DNA from: Bimuria novae-zelandiae CBS 107.79
Taxonomy: Eukaryota; Ascomycota; Dothideomycetes; Pleosporales; Didymosphaeriaceae
Assembly (NCBI GenBank): GCA_010015655.1
Contig: ML976667.1
Span: 199,747 to 263,746 of the forward strand
DNA: 64,000 nucleotides
Direction: 5' to 3'
In this document: positions 33,701 through 45,135 of the stretch, piece by piece
How the letters are laid out: every line of letters begins with the position of its first letter
Numbering within the stretch: the stretch's first letter is position 1
Translations under genes and position numbers: made by a program
Notes under the pieces: generated by a model
Database searches by the model: none
What the model saw: the letters and a program-made list of their open reading frames with translations, nothing else
What the model was told of the DNA's origin: nothing

Positions 33701-36218
33701 GCACATGGCTACAGCAAGCCACCACTATGAGCTCTCTTTTCTTTCCTTTTCCCATCGAGCATGCTCGTTTCAGAACATTGATCTCTTCCTGGGGCATACG
33801 TCGGGTTCCATCGCATTCGCCGCGTGAGGCTGAGCAACATACGGGCCGCTGAAACAACATCCACGTCCTCTCCAAAACAACCCTCGGCAACGTCGTCCCA
33901 GTTGCCTTTTCACGTGGCCCCATGACACGGTTCCGTAACCTTCCGTCAAACTCTAAATTTATAAACTTTTGCAAATAGAACGCTGACCTTCCTATACTGC
34001 ACGTCTCCCGTCTCGTCGGCGCACGTGTCATGCGGCGCGGCGCTCGGTGTTCTCCCGTACGGGATCTGTGGCGATGGGCGAGATGAGTAAGAACGGACCG
34101 TGCCGTGCGGAATGTCACTGCCTCGTGGGGTGGTGGAAGGCGAACCCTGGTCTTCTACACTCTCGGCTGTTGTCGATCAGAGAGAGGGTGCCGCAAGAGT
34201 GCAGGTGCATATTACGGCATTTCATGCAGAGAGGTGCTTAGGTAAGGATTCACGAGGGGCGCGGTGCTTGGCGGTCGTACAGGAATGCCACAGGTGTTGT
34301 TTTTGCCTGGTGAAGCTCAGCTCGGAGCTTTCGTTGCTAGCTACCAACCGCCCAGGGTGAGGAGCGACACAACACAACGAACTTGCTTTCCTTGGTGGCG
34401 GCGAAATGTATATTGCCGACGCTATGTTTCTGGCTCTTTCAGTGGCGCAAGAAGTTCCGATCGAGGGTGTACTAATAATGTGTTTTTGGGAATTACTCAT
34501 CATCAACTCGGCTGCCTACGGAGCAAGATGCAATCTTCTCCCAACGCGAGTGCTTCTAATCAATCTTCGCAGCCTTTCATCAAATAACGGATAAAGCGAA
34601 CACAATTCTGGGCCTGCGCGTAACAAGTCTAGGGACAATCTGTTCGGTTCCTGGCGCTTTGCGCTCGGGTCTTGCAGAAGGAGCAAGCTTGCGGGTTTTA
34701 GCAGAGCTGCGATGCTGAAAAGAATATCATTTCATGCCAGAAAGGAGGGTAGACAAGTAGCCCGAGAAACGCTGTAGAGTTGGTTGAAGTGTTCGTCTGG
34801 AGTGTGTCACTTGTGCAACCGCAACTTGCTCGCTGAGCCGGGCTGAATGTAATGTCGAATGGATAACGAGAGCTCATCGTAACCAAGATATCGTTTCAGG
34901 CGGAAAGGCAATTTGGTGCGCTCGGTCGTTCAAGCCCAGTCGGCAGATTCAGATTCGGAAACCCAGCGAGCTTTATTCAAAGCTACACTCTGGAAAATGA
35001 GGTATGTTCTGGGGGTGAGCGAGTTGCTCGTAGACGCGCGCGAATGTACGAGTTGGATAGTTTCAGTGAGTTGTGATACCCCAGTTCAGAATCCAATGTT
35101 GGTCAGTGTACTGGTGACCCTCCCAGTCCTCCCTCATCGTCACCAAAAACCTACCCAACCACCCCTCAAATCGCAGCACAACAATCTCAACAGTAGATTC
35201 CACAGCAGGGTAAAGCAGCTCCGCAAGCATGCCAAACCCAACTTCTCCTCTTCATGTGCTCAAAAAAAAAACACTCAATCCTCTCTGCTTGATCTCAAAC
35301 CGTTCAATCATGGGGTTCCATCAACGTTCATCACAAACGCACAAACATCCACTAACACATTATAAAAATGTCTGACCATGTTCCTACTGCACATCGTGCC
35401 TATACCCATCACTCACCATGCACGCCAAACCCCCACGCTTACTTCTTCTGTAGCGTCGAAAAAAGAGTGTTGAGGCAATCGTTGTTTTGATTGAGAAGCT
35501 ATTCTATGGAGCTATATACTGTGGATCACGTGCACGTGATCCACGTGCACGGGCCGCACGTACGCGGGTGGCCCAAGCTTCTATACTGAACCGTCACATC
35601 TTCGCATCCCAGCGCCCCTCTGGAACGCGCACCCCTCCCACCGCTGCCCACTCTTCATCAGTTTCCCAGCGCACATATGTAACGCTTACACCCCACCATC
35701 TCCGCCTCTGTCTCCGTCTCCAGATAAGCGGCGTCGTCCGGGCAAGCCCCAAGACTGCGGGTTCAAGCCCGGTCGCGGCGCTTTCGTGTACGGTGCGGGC
35801 AATAGGAGTACGGTGCGGTGGAAACCGCCGTGTTTGAGGGCCACGTGTAGGGACTGCTTGATTTGGTATGGGTGGCTTGAGACTTTGGGAGGGGAAGGAT
35901 AGTGAGGAGAGCTGGGGCTAATTTGGATGTGGGAGTATGGGAAGGGTAGTCGTTGGAATGGTGAGGGTTATGATATGGATGGGTGTGGAGGAGACGGCAT
36001 CGCGTTATCCGGGCAATACGTACTTCCGCAACAGAGCTAATATGGAACGGCGTCTAGGCAACATGCCGTACACAAGAAACCCTTCTCCTAGCTACTTTCC
36101 CCCAGATAGAATACTTATCCTCTCTACCGCTAGCTCTACAGCTCTGCAATCCCTTGCTGTATTGATTGTCCAACCATGGATCTCGTTCCAAAACGCTTTA
36201 CCCAAACCTTGCCTTCTT
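30759..36218. other. Long intergenic region, no gene supported
   Basis: About 5.5 kb between the Q-rich protein gene and the MATE gene. Frames up to 255 codons (32138-32905, minus) lack recognisable domains, strong start context and splice pairs. The base composition is that of normal unique DNA, not RIP-affected repeat. The only distinct signal is the palindromic CACGTG cluster at 35521-35547. Confidence 0.45.
35521..35547. promoter_or_regulatory. Palindromic cluster of three CACGTG boxes
   Basis: Positions 35521-35532 (GTGGATCACGTG) are followed immediately by their own reverse complement, making a perfect 24-bp palindrome. CACGTG occurs at 35527-35532, 35533-35538 and again at 35542-35547. 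CACGTG is the E-box core bound by fungal bHLH factors such as Cbf1, Pho4 and SREBP-type regulators. The nearest start codon is over 2 kb away (MATE gene at 38415), so the target is unclear; it could also be a cruciform-forming sequence. Confidence 0.5.
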
Positions 36219-38415
36219 TCACTGGGGCTCACCTTCTCTTCCCCTCGCCTCCTCCACCGCCTTCTCCCACCTCCAAACCCTACAATACACCCCCTCCACC
36301 ATCCAAATCAAGCAACTCCCCAGCAAACACCCCGTCCACATACCCTTCAAATCCAACTTCGGCGGCCCGAAGCACAGCGCCAACGCCGTCGGAATCGCGA
36401 CGAGATAATACACACCTAGGTTAACGTACCCACCGATATCCTGGCGGCCGAGGCCGCGCAGGACGGCATTTGCCAGCGCGGTGCCGGCGTCAGAGAGCTG
36501 GAAGAGCGCGAGGATGGGCATCACCGAGGCGACGATGCGGATTACCTCGGGATCGGAGGTGAAGGCGCGGGGCAGGATGTGGCGCGTGAGGGTGAGAAAG
36601 GTGGCGTCGAGGAGGCCGATGGAGAGGAAGATGAGAATGTAAGTGCGGGTTGCGATGCGGGCGGCTGGGAGGGCACCGGCTGCGGTCGCGTTAGACGAGG
36701 TACTTTGAAAGTGGGAGATAATGGGGGATTGCTCACCTCCGATGAGGTTGCCCAGGCGCGTGGACACTGCGACACTGGTGCTGAAGGGGATGTGGTAGAT
36801 CATGACGGCGGTGGTCATGATGACGCTTTGGGCGGCGAGATGCGCGGTCGAGAGGTAAGACGAAGAGAACGCTGTGCCTTGTTAGCAGGGCTTCGGTATT
36901 TCCCTTCTACCACGAGGCGATTGGCTTTGGTCTAGATATTGGAGGTCACACCAAATCACTCTTGATGATGCTCGTTACTAGACCTTTTCCTCGTAGTGCT
37001 GTTCTGGGTTGGGCGACTCACTAAGAATATCAAACGCAAGCCATTCTGCTTCCACCATCACAATGCCAGGCACACTAAGCTTGCACATTGGGCCCCAATT
37101 TGTGAAGGCTGCGCGCGTGAAGCCGCCCCAGCATTCGAGGCTCGATGGGACGATAAAGTATACATAGATCCAGAGGAAAAGAGGTAGCAGTGTGTTCGAT
37201 ATGACAGTGGACAGTGCCGCGCCGGTGAGATCCCAGTCCAGCACGAAGACGAAGAGGTAGTTGAGCAGAATGTTTATGGGCGTAGTAAGGATGAGCACGA
37301 ACAGCGATGCGTTGAAAAGACCTTGTGCTTGCGTAAATCTGTGAAAGTGTCAGTGTGTACAGAATTCGGTGCTCACCTGACTGCGCCTTGCAATAGGCCC
37401 AGCAGGGTCCGTCTCGGAATACACCGCAGAAAGGCCAGAAGTGTCGGTGACGGCCACCCCTTATGAATCACATACCTCTTCCCCGCCTCAAAAATCGCGT
37501 ACCCCGGCGCGCCCGCCAACAATATCCTCAAGTACCTCCCCGCCATATACGCCAACTCTTTCTCCGGCACCAGCGCCGCCAGGATCCATCCAGAGCACAA
37601 CCAAACCGCACCAATAGGCACAGTAAGGAGCAACATAAAAACCACCATGCGCTGCATATGCAGCCCAACCTGTTCTTTCCTCCCACCCCCATACGCCTGC
37701 GCACACAGCGTATCCAAGCTCGTAGCAAGGCCCTCATACACCGCTAACCCCGTAATATTCGCCGTCATCGTAGCCAGCGACACCGCACCCAACTCATCCG
37801 TGCCAATATGCCCGACCACGAAGATGGTGACGAGGCTGAAGCTGTACTGCAAGACGTATGTGATACATAGCGGCACCGAATACTTTTCCCCAGAAAAATT
37901 AGCATATAAACAACCCCCACCAACAATGTAAAAGAATATAGAGGTTGAATATATGGGACAAACTCACCCTAATGAGAAGCCTCGTCTCTTTCCCTACGCT
38001 GGTTGTGAGCTCGTGGCGATCGTGTTGCAACAGCGCCTCTTCCTCCCCCGTATCACTCGCGACAATCGTGCCATAGCTGTTATTCCTCTTCACGCCATCG
38101 TCAAGCAGAGGACGGACGAGCGCGCTGCTAGCCGAGAAGCGGCGCGGGCCCTCGTGCGCTTCCATGCAATCGCACTCCCAATCACTGTTGCAAACTCAGT
38201 ACACCAGCCTTCCCCGCTCTGAAGAGTCTTATGTGGGGTAACGCAACGCACCCAGACTTTTGATCTGGCAGGGACGCTTCGGAGAAGGAGTCTAAAAGCG
38301 TGACCGACGACGTCGTCGTGTAACCATCGTCGCTGGAGCACGGTGCTGGTGGGCGAGAGGTTCGGCGCGCTTGCGCTTGCGCTTGTGGGTCACGGGGTGG
38401 AGAAGTCTGGGCCAT
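36219..38415 (-). CDS. MATE-family multidrug/toxin extrusion transporter
   Basis: Six exons on the minus strand: 38415-38252, 38184-37968, 37882-37476, 37338-37022, 36871-36737 and 36679-36219. All introns are GT..AG and in frame, giving 566 residues. The first ~120 residues are hydrophilic, rich in Ser/Thr/Ala/Gln, and cytosolic. The MatE repeats follow: YSVPLCITYVLQYSFSLVTI with VVGHIG, the block ATSLDTLCAQAYGGG, the junction GKRFTQAQGLFNAS, and in the second half STAHLAAQSVIMT and RLGNLIGG. These are the family's cation-coupled antiporter motifs; members export organic cations, drugs or metabolites across the plasma or vacuolar membrane. The 57-bp fifth intron is stop-free and in frame. 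The last ~10 residues are uncertain because a further intron with donor GTGAGC is possible. Confidence 0.9.
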
Positions 38416-38963
38416 GGCGTGCATTAGGGCGGATACGGATGAGTAAAGAGAGCGCGGGTATAGGGCCACTTAAACGCCAATGGTGTGTTGAAATGTTGTA
38501 TAGCAACTGGATGGATTGACGTTCTCAGAATTGTTGTTTCTGGGGGAAAGAGTCCTGATGTTTTTAGGGTAGTTGCGATGACTGTTCTGGCAGTTGCGAC
38601 GAAACCCTTATGTTTGTGCGCGCATGCAATATGTTCCTCACTTTTGTCTCGCATGTCTGCACTTGGAGACCTAGCTACAAAAACTGAATTGAGATTACGC
38701 GGTATTTCTATCCCGTGCGAGGTCCCTCCTGCTTACTCTTCTACCATAGATCTCACGTCCCGAAGTTCTCCATGTTTGTTCGTCCTTGATTTTGACTTCG
38801 ACACGTAAAGCAGTAGGTTTGGATACCATGTTACGATATATGCTTACGGGTTCTGCCTCTTGCCATGCATAACGGCTTGAAAGTTTCAGTTGGCGATTAC
38901 TTCCATGGCATATCGCATGCAGAAGTATTTCGTCAACGCTCTCTTCCGCAGATCCCCCTCTTT
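38416..38963. other. Intergenic between MATE and membrane-protein genes
   Basis: About 550 bp upstream of the MATE start codon and downstream of the next minus-strand gene. It should hold the MATE promoter and the other gene's 3' untranslated region. No gene is seen. Confidence 0.5.
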
Positions 38964-41231
38964 TCAATACGCTTTATTCGGAACCACCCGCCTCCTATCA
39001 GTTTGGGATGAATCCTGATCACTCGGAAACACCAGCTCTAATTCCTCACTGTCGTTCACGCGGACCCCTACAGCTCTCCGAAACGTATCCATGCTATCGG
39101 TACCGACCGAAACGTGTTCGAGAGAGTCTGGCCTTTTCGACTGAAGTGCGAGGAGGACGAGTTCCGTTGCGGAGCTCCACGCTGTCGAAGTATATCCCAC
39201 CGTCAGAATGTAAAAGAGGTAGACCACGGTGACCACGCAATAGAGCGTGATGACGGCTAGCGAGAGACGCACCGATATCGGCGATGTATTGTAGCCATAA
39301 CCGGACTGCACTAGCTTAAAGTCGAAGGTAGGGAAACCAGTGGTAGGGTACTGGTTATTGAAGGTCACGATATCCGTTATCTTGGGTACGCTGGCGAGAC
39401 CAATGGCGAATATAGTTGCCAGAACATGCTCTGAAGGGCCATGGAGAGGAGACGGGAAAATATGTAAGAAGTCCAGGTCATTGAAGGATGGTATGCCTGC
39501 CACATCCAGCACGATAGGGTCTCCATAGGACACTTTCTGAAAGCCAGCATCGGAGATAGAGGATGTCTGCGCAATCGGTGCTCCACCCGAGTAAAACATT
39601 TCGTTTCTTGAACTTGCCCAGAAAGCTTGGATGTTGCACGTGTAGAAACTCAAACAGCTTTTGGTTGAGTCAGACAATTCCTTAGCGAACATTTCCGAGA
39701 CTGCATAGCCAAAAAGGCAATCTGGCATACTTATAAAGAAGATTCCTAGAAGCGCCGAGGAGCTCAATTCTGGAGATGGTGCCCATATTGGGGGTATCGA
39801 ATCGACCCTAAGGTCAGTTGACCAGTTGCCTTGTAATTGTGACTCTATCAAGTCGCTCAAGCTTGTGAGGTTATCTTGGCTGAAGCCGTCGTCCTTTATG
39901 TATCGCAACATTGTCTCGGATTTAATGTCGCTCCAGGGCAAAGTGCATCTCGCCACAGCTACCGGATGTGGAAAATCGACATTAATGGTCGCGTTGAACG
40001 ACCAATCCGAGTCTAATTCAAGAGACCGCGTTCTGGCTACGGCAAGCTGGGTTGGAACTGTTGCTGTTGCAGAGAAGAGGTTCTCAAATTCTGTTATATT
40101 TGACTCTGGGACTGGGACGGTCCTGCGGCTTATCGAAGCATATATGACTCTCTGTGCGTTCGTATCGTCAGAATTATACATTAAACGCGGGTAATGATCG
40201 CGTTCGTTTGTAGACACATTCTTTAAATTACCCGGTAGACGAGTATCGGCAAAGCTTGCCCGGTCTCTCGGCGTCATTAGTACGCCGCGCTGTAACGTAT
40301 GCGACAGCGGACTTACACGCTCATACCACTCGTTAAATCTGTGCGATTCAGAAACATAACCTCGTTTGGCGTGGGTAACGTTTGCGTGTGGGCTCTGACC
40401 CACTTTGAAGCCCAGGCCGGGGGATCATAAGTGTCGCACTTGAAGGACCAACAACCGCAATCAAGCTGATCAGCAAAGGAACGGTCGTCACGAAGATAGT
40501 TTTTTGCCATCCTTTAAAAACCCTAGATTTGAATGACGATATGAAATCGAGAGACCAAATATAGGATATTTGATAGGCCTGGGTCGAAGCGGAAAGAGCG
40601 CCTAGAGGTATGTACCCGTCGGTTATCTGCGCACGAACAATCGCAATAACTATTTCAACAATTGATGTCTGCATGAGAAGTTCGTGGAGCTTCGTGACAA
40701 ACTGAAGCCAAATGGCATAACCAAAGTCGGTTCCGACAAAGGTGGACGACCAGTTCAAGCTCAACAGTAGTATTGCTCCGCTCACAGGTATCATGTGGAC
40801 CATAGCGTGGTAAACGGCGAGCCAAGAATTGCTGTATACGGCGACCTTACGATGCTCTTTGGGAGCTTTCCACGCAGTGGGGCGGGCCAGTATTTAAAGT
40901 CGAAGATACCGAAAGTACTCGTAGGCATTCGAACCTCGCGGTTGATTGCAGTTGCCAGGAGCAGTTAAGTCTCTGTTGCCCTCGAGATCCGTTTTGAGGC
41001 AATGATCGTACGATCGCGTAGGCACCAATGCAGTGGAAGTGGACGTGCTACTATCGAGAATCTCGCGTGGTTGCTCGCGGTTGGTAGGAGCAGGTACGTC
41101 CCTGTCGCTCTCGAGACTCTCATTTTGCTCGGTCAACCTACGTACTCAGCCTTTCAATTCTGCGCTGCTGCTGCTAGGTTCACTGACCGTTGATATGACA
41201 CATCGCCCTCAACAGAAGATACTTCTGACAT
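38964..41231 (-). CDS. Large fungal multi-pass membrane protein, possibly damaged
   Basis: Pieces read in order on the minus strand. A likely short first exon (41231-41188, MSEVSSVEGDVSYQ) and a 50-bp intron lead to a hydrophilic segment (41137-40897) that ends at TAA 40894-40896. The same frame resumes at once (ARPTAWKAPKEHRKVAVYSN) into hydrophobic helices near 40800, 40700 and 40470 (TTVPLLISLIAVVGPSSATL). The frame must then shift between ~40440 and ~40290. A long C-terminal frame runs to 38964: a large region with NxT/S sites, probably extracytoplasmic, then a final helix (AVITLYCVVTVVYLFYIL) and an acidic tail. This matches a common unnamed family of fungal membrane proteins. The TAA and the frame change could be hidden introns, such as GTGGGT..TTACAG (114 bp), or real lesions. 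Confidence 0.6.
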
Positions 41232-42001
41232 GGCCTTTCCGTGGAGCTCTGCGAAGAAGGAATCCTCACGACCGTATGGTATTCTTTTTGGTTGCCCTAG
41301 GTATTCTGTAGGTGATAGTACTGTACAGAGTAGGCTGCACGAGGCATCTCGTAGGAATCGGACGAAGTGTCGCAATTCGCAGGGGCCAAATATCTAGCTG
41401 CATATTTAGGGTGGCTTTGCTAACCGCAGCCAAACTCGATGTAAACCACATCGCCAATGGTGGCTGAAGATAAAATCAGAGAGACGTGGGGTCCTCGAAT
41501 AGCGTTGCGTTCCATAATCTACGCAGATGCGGCAAATGTCCAATTGGCTACGGCCAGCTGAACGCATAGGCACTGCCACTATCAGATGCGACGAGGACAG
41601 AAAATACGAGGCAAAAAAGAGTAGACAAAGTTCGAGCCGCAGTACGGGGTCCGATCGAAGCATCTCCAAGTAGTGTAAGCGTGAAGTGGAACGCAAGTGA
41701 GACGCACGCCCGCCGACGGAAGCCACTCCCCACACGTCGCAGCCTCGCCAACTACGCCCTTCGTAGCTTCCCCCTTTGCCTCGTCAATCGATAATCTGCC
41801 CAGTGCGTCAGAAAACAAAGGGACAACAATAGCTCTTACCCGATAACAACCATCCACCATACCCATACGTTATACACCCACTTCCGCCCCTCGCAGAGGT
41901 TCCAAAGACGTCAAGAAACCAACAGGAAAGTTGCAAAAGGTCTCCATAGTACCCGGCGGTAGGATCGCTTTGCGCTTTGCCTGCAGTTTTGGTTCCTACA
42001 C
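41232..42001. other. Intergenic, no gene seen
   Basis: About 770 bp upstream of the membrane-protein gene. Only short frames without motifs are present. Confidence 0.45.
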
Positions 42002-42112
42002 CTACACGTCAGCCACAACTTCCAACTCAACCAACGTGCCTTCCTCAACCAGCCCACGAATCCCCACACACGTACTAACGGGAAACGACACCTCAACCAC
42101 TCGCCGCAAATC
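42002..42112 (-). pseudogene. C-terminal remnant of a RidA/YjgF-like protein
   Basis: On the minus strand, a frame ending at TAG 42002-42004 reads VVEVSFPVSTCVGIRGL and then VEEGTLVELEVVADV. This resembles the C-terminal strand of RidA (YjgF/YER057c/UK114) proteins, where a P-x-R/S-T-C-V-G segment precedes the terminal V-E-hydrophobic-E strand. RidA proteins deaminate reactive enamine/imine intermediates. No N-terminal two thirds could be found upstream (42112-42600), and the neighbouring segment LEWLENAPSGFK lies in another frame. I treat it as a gene relic of about 35 codons; an unrecognised multi-exon gene is the alternative. Confidence 0.4.
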
Positions 42113-42632
42113 GCATCTCCCTTCCTACACTGAACTATCTTAAATCCACTAGGTGCATTCTCCAACCATTCAAGTATGTAAACCGTCCAACTAATTATGT
42201 ATCAGCCTCTGCACACGGCGTAGCGGTTCTTCCTACGAACTTTCCACCTCACTGGCACTTCATTAGTCGTCTCCATCGCAAACAACACAGCGAACAGAGA
42301 GGAGAATTCGGTGATATATGCCCATTAACAGTTCCGCTACGTAGGGTATCATGTGCGCACCAAGCCAGTAACGCTTCCTATCCTGTCCCTCTCGACTCCC
42401 ATATACGTTCAAATCATAATCATGCCAATCGTGAAGCAAACAAATCATGCATGCCGGACGTGGTTGCAGACGGCGGACTCTGCCTACCCACAACGGGAGC
42501 CAAGGCTTGTAGAACCGCGAAGACTCTTTCCCGATTCCTCCGAGCGTCTGGCATGGAGTTCAATGGTGTGATGCAGACTTCATTAACGAAGCAGAAAAGC
42601 CGTGATGATGAAGCTTGAAGATAATAGAGTGG
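42113..42632. other. Intergenic, no gene seen
   Basis: 520 bp between the RidA-like remnant and the 3' end of the acidic-repeat protein gene. It contains 3' untranslated sequence at its right end but no recognisable gene. Confidence 0.4.
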
Positions 42633-44124
42633 CTAAAAGGTCTCGCAGCCGTTATCGATGATGGCCTTGAACTCCAGACGCTGCTTGCCCGCACGGCTCT
42701 TCGCGCGCGGTTTCGTATCCGGGGTGATGTAATGGTCTTGGATATCAACCTTGGCCTTGAGGTTCAAGATGAACGGCTCCAGCGTGTCAGCGCGCAGCTG
42801 CTTAGCGCCATCATCCTCGGCGGAGTCGTGCCAGTGGATCAAAACGTTCTCGAGCTCCGGAGCACGCAGAAGGATCTCCAGAATGAAGTTGGCGCGGTTC
42901 TGCAAGAAGACGGGGAAAACGGCACCCGCGAAGCCGCTCTCTTCGGCGCGGATCCAGGTCGTGTCCCAGACGAAGGTGATCTCGGCCTTCTTGATGTTCT
43001 CCATGGGCGAGAAGGGCGCCTCGGCGAGCTTGTTCAACGCCAGCTCGAAGAAGGTGAGGTGGAGGAAGGAGGCGGTGGCGTCGATCTTCAGCGTCGCGAC
43101 GTCGTAGAACCATGCCTTGACCTCATTGTTGAGCTGCTTCGAGATGAGGAACAGATTGGTCTCCGGAGGGCATTGGGTGAGGCGCATGAACTTCGGAACA
43201 TGTCGCCACTTGCGATTCGGCCTAACGACCACAACCTGGGGTGCGGGCGGGCCCGAGTCGGCCTGGGTGGACGTCGCGGCTGTGGTCTCATCTTCGTCGC
43301 CATCAGCCACGTCTGCGTCTTCGCCCACCTGCTCTTCCTCCGGGTCATGTGCAGCTTCCTCCTCCTCTTCCTCCTCCTCGCTGTCAGCCAAGTCCGCGTC
43401 CGTAGCGCCCAGATTGTTCTGTGCGGCTTGGGCTTCATCCGCCGCAATATCTTGTCCAGAGGCTGGGACAGTATCTGCCGAGGAGACTGTCGTTGTCACA
43501 TTGCCGCCTTGAGCGGTATCGGCGGCGGCGGCGGACTGCTGGGCAGCGTGCGCCATAATGTCTCCCACGTCCTCGTCGGTGACCAGATCGTCTTCGTCAC
43601 CTTCACCATCTTCAACGTTGTCCTCTTCGTCCCTAGGTAAAATATTAGCCAACATCCCATATAATATAACAGCAAGGGCTGTCTCCTTACTCGTTATCCT
43701 CGTCCTCGTCCTCGTCCTCGTCCTCGACCCCGTCTTCATCTTCAACTTCATCCGCCTCCTCATCCGCAACCGCAACCTCCTGTCCATCCGCAACCGCAAC
43801 CTCCTGTCCATCCGCAACCGCAACCTCCTGTCCATCCGCAACCGCAACCTCCTGTCCATCCTCCTCCTCAACCTCGTCCTCCCCATCGTACCGATCGTTG
43901 TACCCAGCAACATACGTAACATTCGCGTTAGGGTCGTTCTTGACGTTCTCAACGATCTGCTCTTGAATGTCCTGCTTCTCGAACCAGTAGCGCAGCGTGT
44001 CACGCGGCTTCACGGGGCGCGCGGCCGCGACATGGCTGTACAGGATGTGGCGGCACTCGATCGGGATGCTGAGCAGGAGCGCGGGCGCGCCGTCGTCGAC
44101 GGGCGCGGGGGACGACATGGACAT
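42633..44124 (-). CDS. F-box-like/2EXR-like fungal protein with acidic tandem-repeat insert
   Basis: Two exons, 44124-43691 and 43632-42633 (58-bp intron, GTAAGG..CCTAG), giving 477 residues. The N-terminal block (LLLSIPIECRHILYSHV) resembles the short leucine-rich motif that opens many fungal F-box-like and 2EXR-type proteins. It is split from its partner region (RKWRHVPKFMRLTQCPPETN ... NNEVKAWFYDVATLKID, from ~280) by ~200 residues of acidic low-complexity sequence. That insert contains four perfect QEVAVADG repeats and long Glu/Asp runs. The C-terminal ~200 residues look folded (PELENVLIHWHDS). Such proteins are usually lineage-expanded and uncharacterised. The acidic insert resembles those of nuclear or chromatin-bound proteins, but no function can be assigned. 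Confidence 0.75.
43761..43856 (+). repeat. Perfect 24-bp coding minisatellite, four copies
   Basis: The unit CATCCGCAACCGCAACCTCC plus TGTC is repeated four times without a mismatch (starts 43761, 43785, 43809, 43833). On the minus strand it encodes eight residues, QEVAVADG, per unit inside the acidic insert of the gene at 42633-44124. The period is a multiple of three, so copy-number change keeps the frame. Confidence 0.95.
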
Positions 44125-45135
44125 GACTAATATCTATGCTAGGCTAGAGTGCGGATTAGCAAGTGTTCAGGTAGATTGCGCTCCGAGGATGGCCTAGTGG
44201 AGGTGTGGCGGGCAACGCACGCTGTGGTGTGTGGTCGAGGATTGCGGGCGGCGTGGCGGGGTGAGAGAGGGGTGGCTGCGGTGATGACGGGCGCCCGGGC
44301 GTTATATAGTGGCCTTCGCAGTGGAGTTGGGTGGGCGGTTGGGAGGTCGCAGCCGTGGGTGAAGCGTGCCCGGGTGCCGTTCGTTGCACGAGGCTGCTCT
44401 GCTGCCTGGTCGGAAGGAGCCCAGCGCGCGGGGTACGGGTCACTACGTTTGCCAGATGAGGCAGTGAAAGGTGAGAGGATACGAGCTTTGCGCTGGACTC
44501 ATACGCGCAGTAGGGCTTTTCATGGCCATGTTCTAACTGCGGGCATCTAGGCGTCGCAAATGTCTACCGTGATAGTAAGTAGCTCTTTCCCTCAAGAGGC
44601 CTCCCAAACCCCACAGCAGCTCGAGGACCTCTCGATTTTGAGCCATCGTCACCCATCATCAAGCATAGTTCGAGTTCTCCAATGCAAAAAGACGGGCATG
44701 ATGGGATTTAGTCGTGTCAAGAGCTTGTGAGATCGTCGAAAGCAAACCAACTGGAGGCGCGAGTCAGTCTGGTCCTCTCCCAGGGTCTGGCTTACTCAGA
44801 CGAGCGTTGTGCGACGCGTCAGACCCGTCTGCTTTCCTCCACCGCCATCACCGCCTCTCAGATGCACAAAGTTTGCATTAACGTAACATACACACTCATA
44901 ACACTAAAATTTCCACATCGGCTACAATGAAGTATTCTCATTGCGGTAGGCGTAGGATTTTGACCTCAGTAGCATGTACGAGCGTACCGGACAACGTCGT
45001 ACCGAAGCGAACCATACGCCCGTATGCAAAAACCTCATAAAGATCGCTGTCTCAGACAATTCTCAAGGAACTGAGCTATCTCACTCCATCTTCTCTCTTC
45101 ACCACTCCATCTTCCAGGAAAAGAGTACTCTCACC
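44125..45135. other. Divergent intergenic region
   Basis: About 1 kb between the starts of the acidic-repeat protein gene and the GST-fold gene. It must contain both promoters. The plus-strand frame at 44149-44550 has no motif and looks fortuitous. TC-rich stretches (45078-45118) lie directly upstream of the GST-fold start, as in many fungal promoters. Confidence 0.5.

Noticed and set aside
33630..34118. 162-codon minus-strand frame
   Set aside because: Starts from a non-ATG context, highly basic, no motif; likely fortuitous.
35735..35795. tRNA-like sequence (GCGGGTTCAAGCCCGG) suggesting a tRNA 3' half
   Set aside because: The T-arm stem does not pair properly and no matching acceptor strand, D-arm or anticodon arm is found within 120 bp upstream.
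42615..43640. 341-codon plus-strand frame opposite the acidic-repeat gene
   Set aside because: It is the complement of an Asp/Glu-rich coding sequence, which tends to give open Leu/Val/Ser-rich antisense frames; no motif or splice support.
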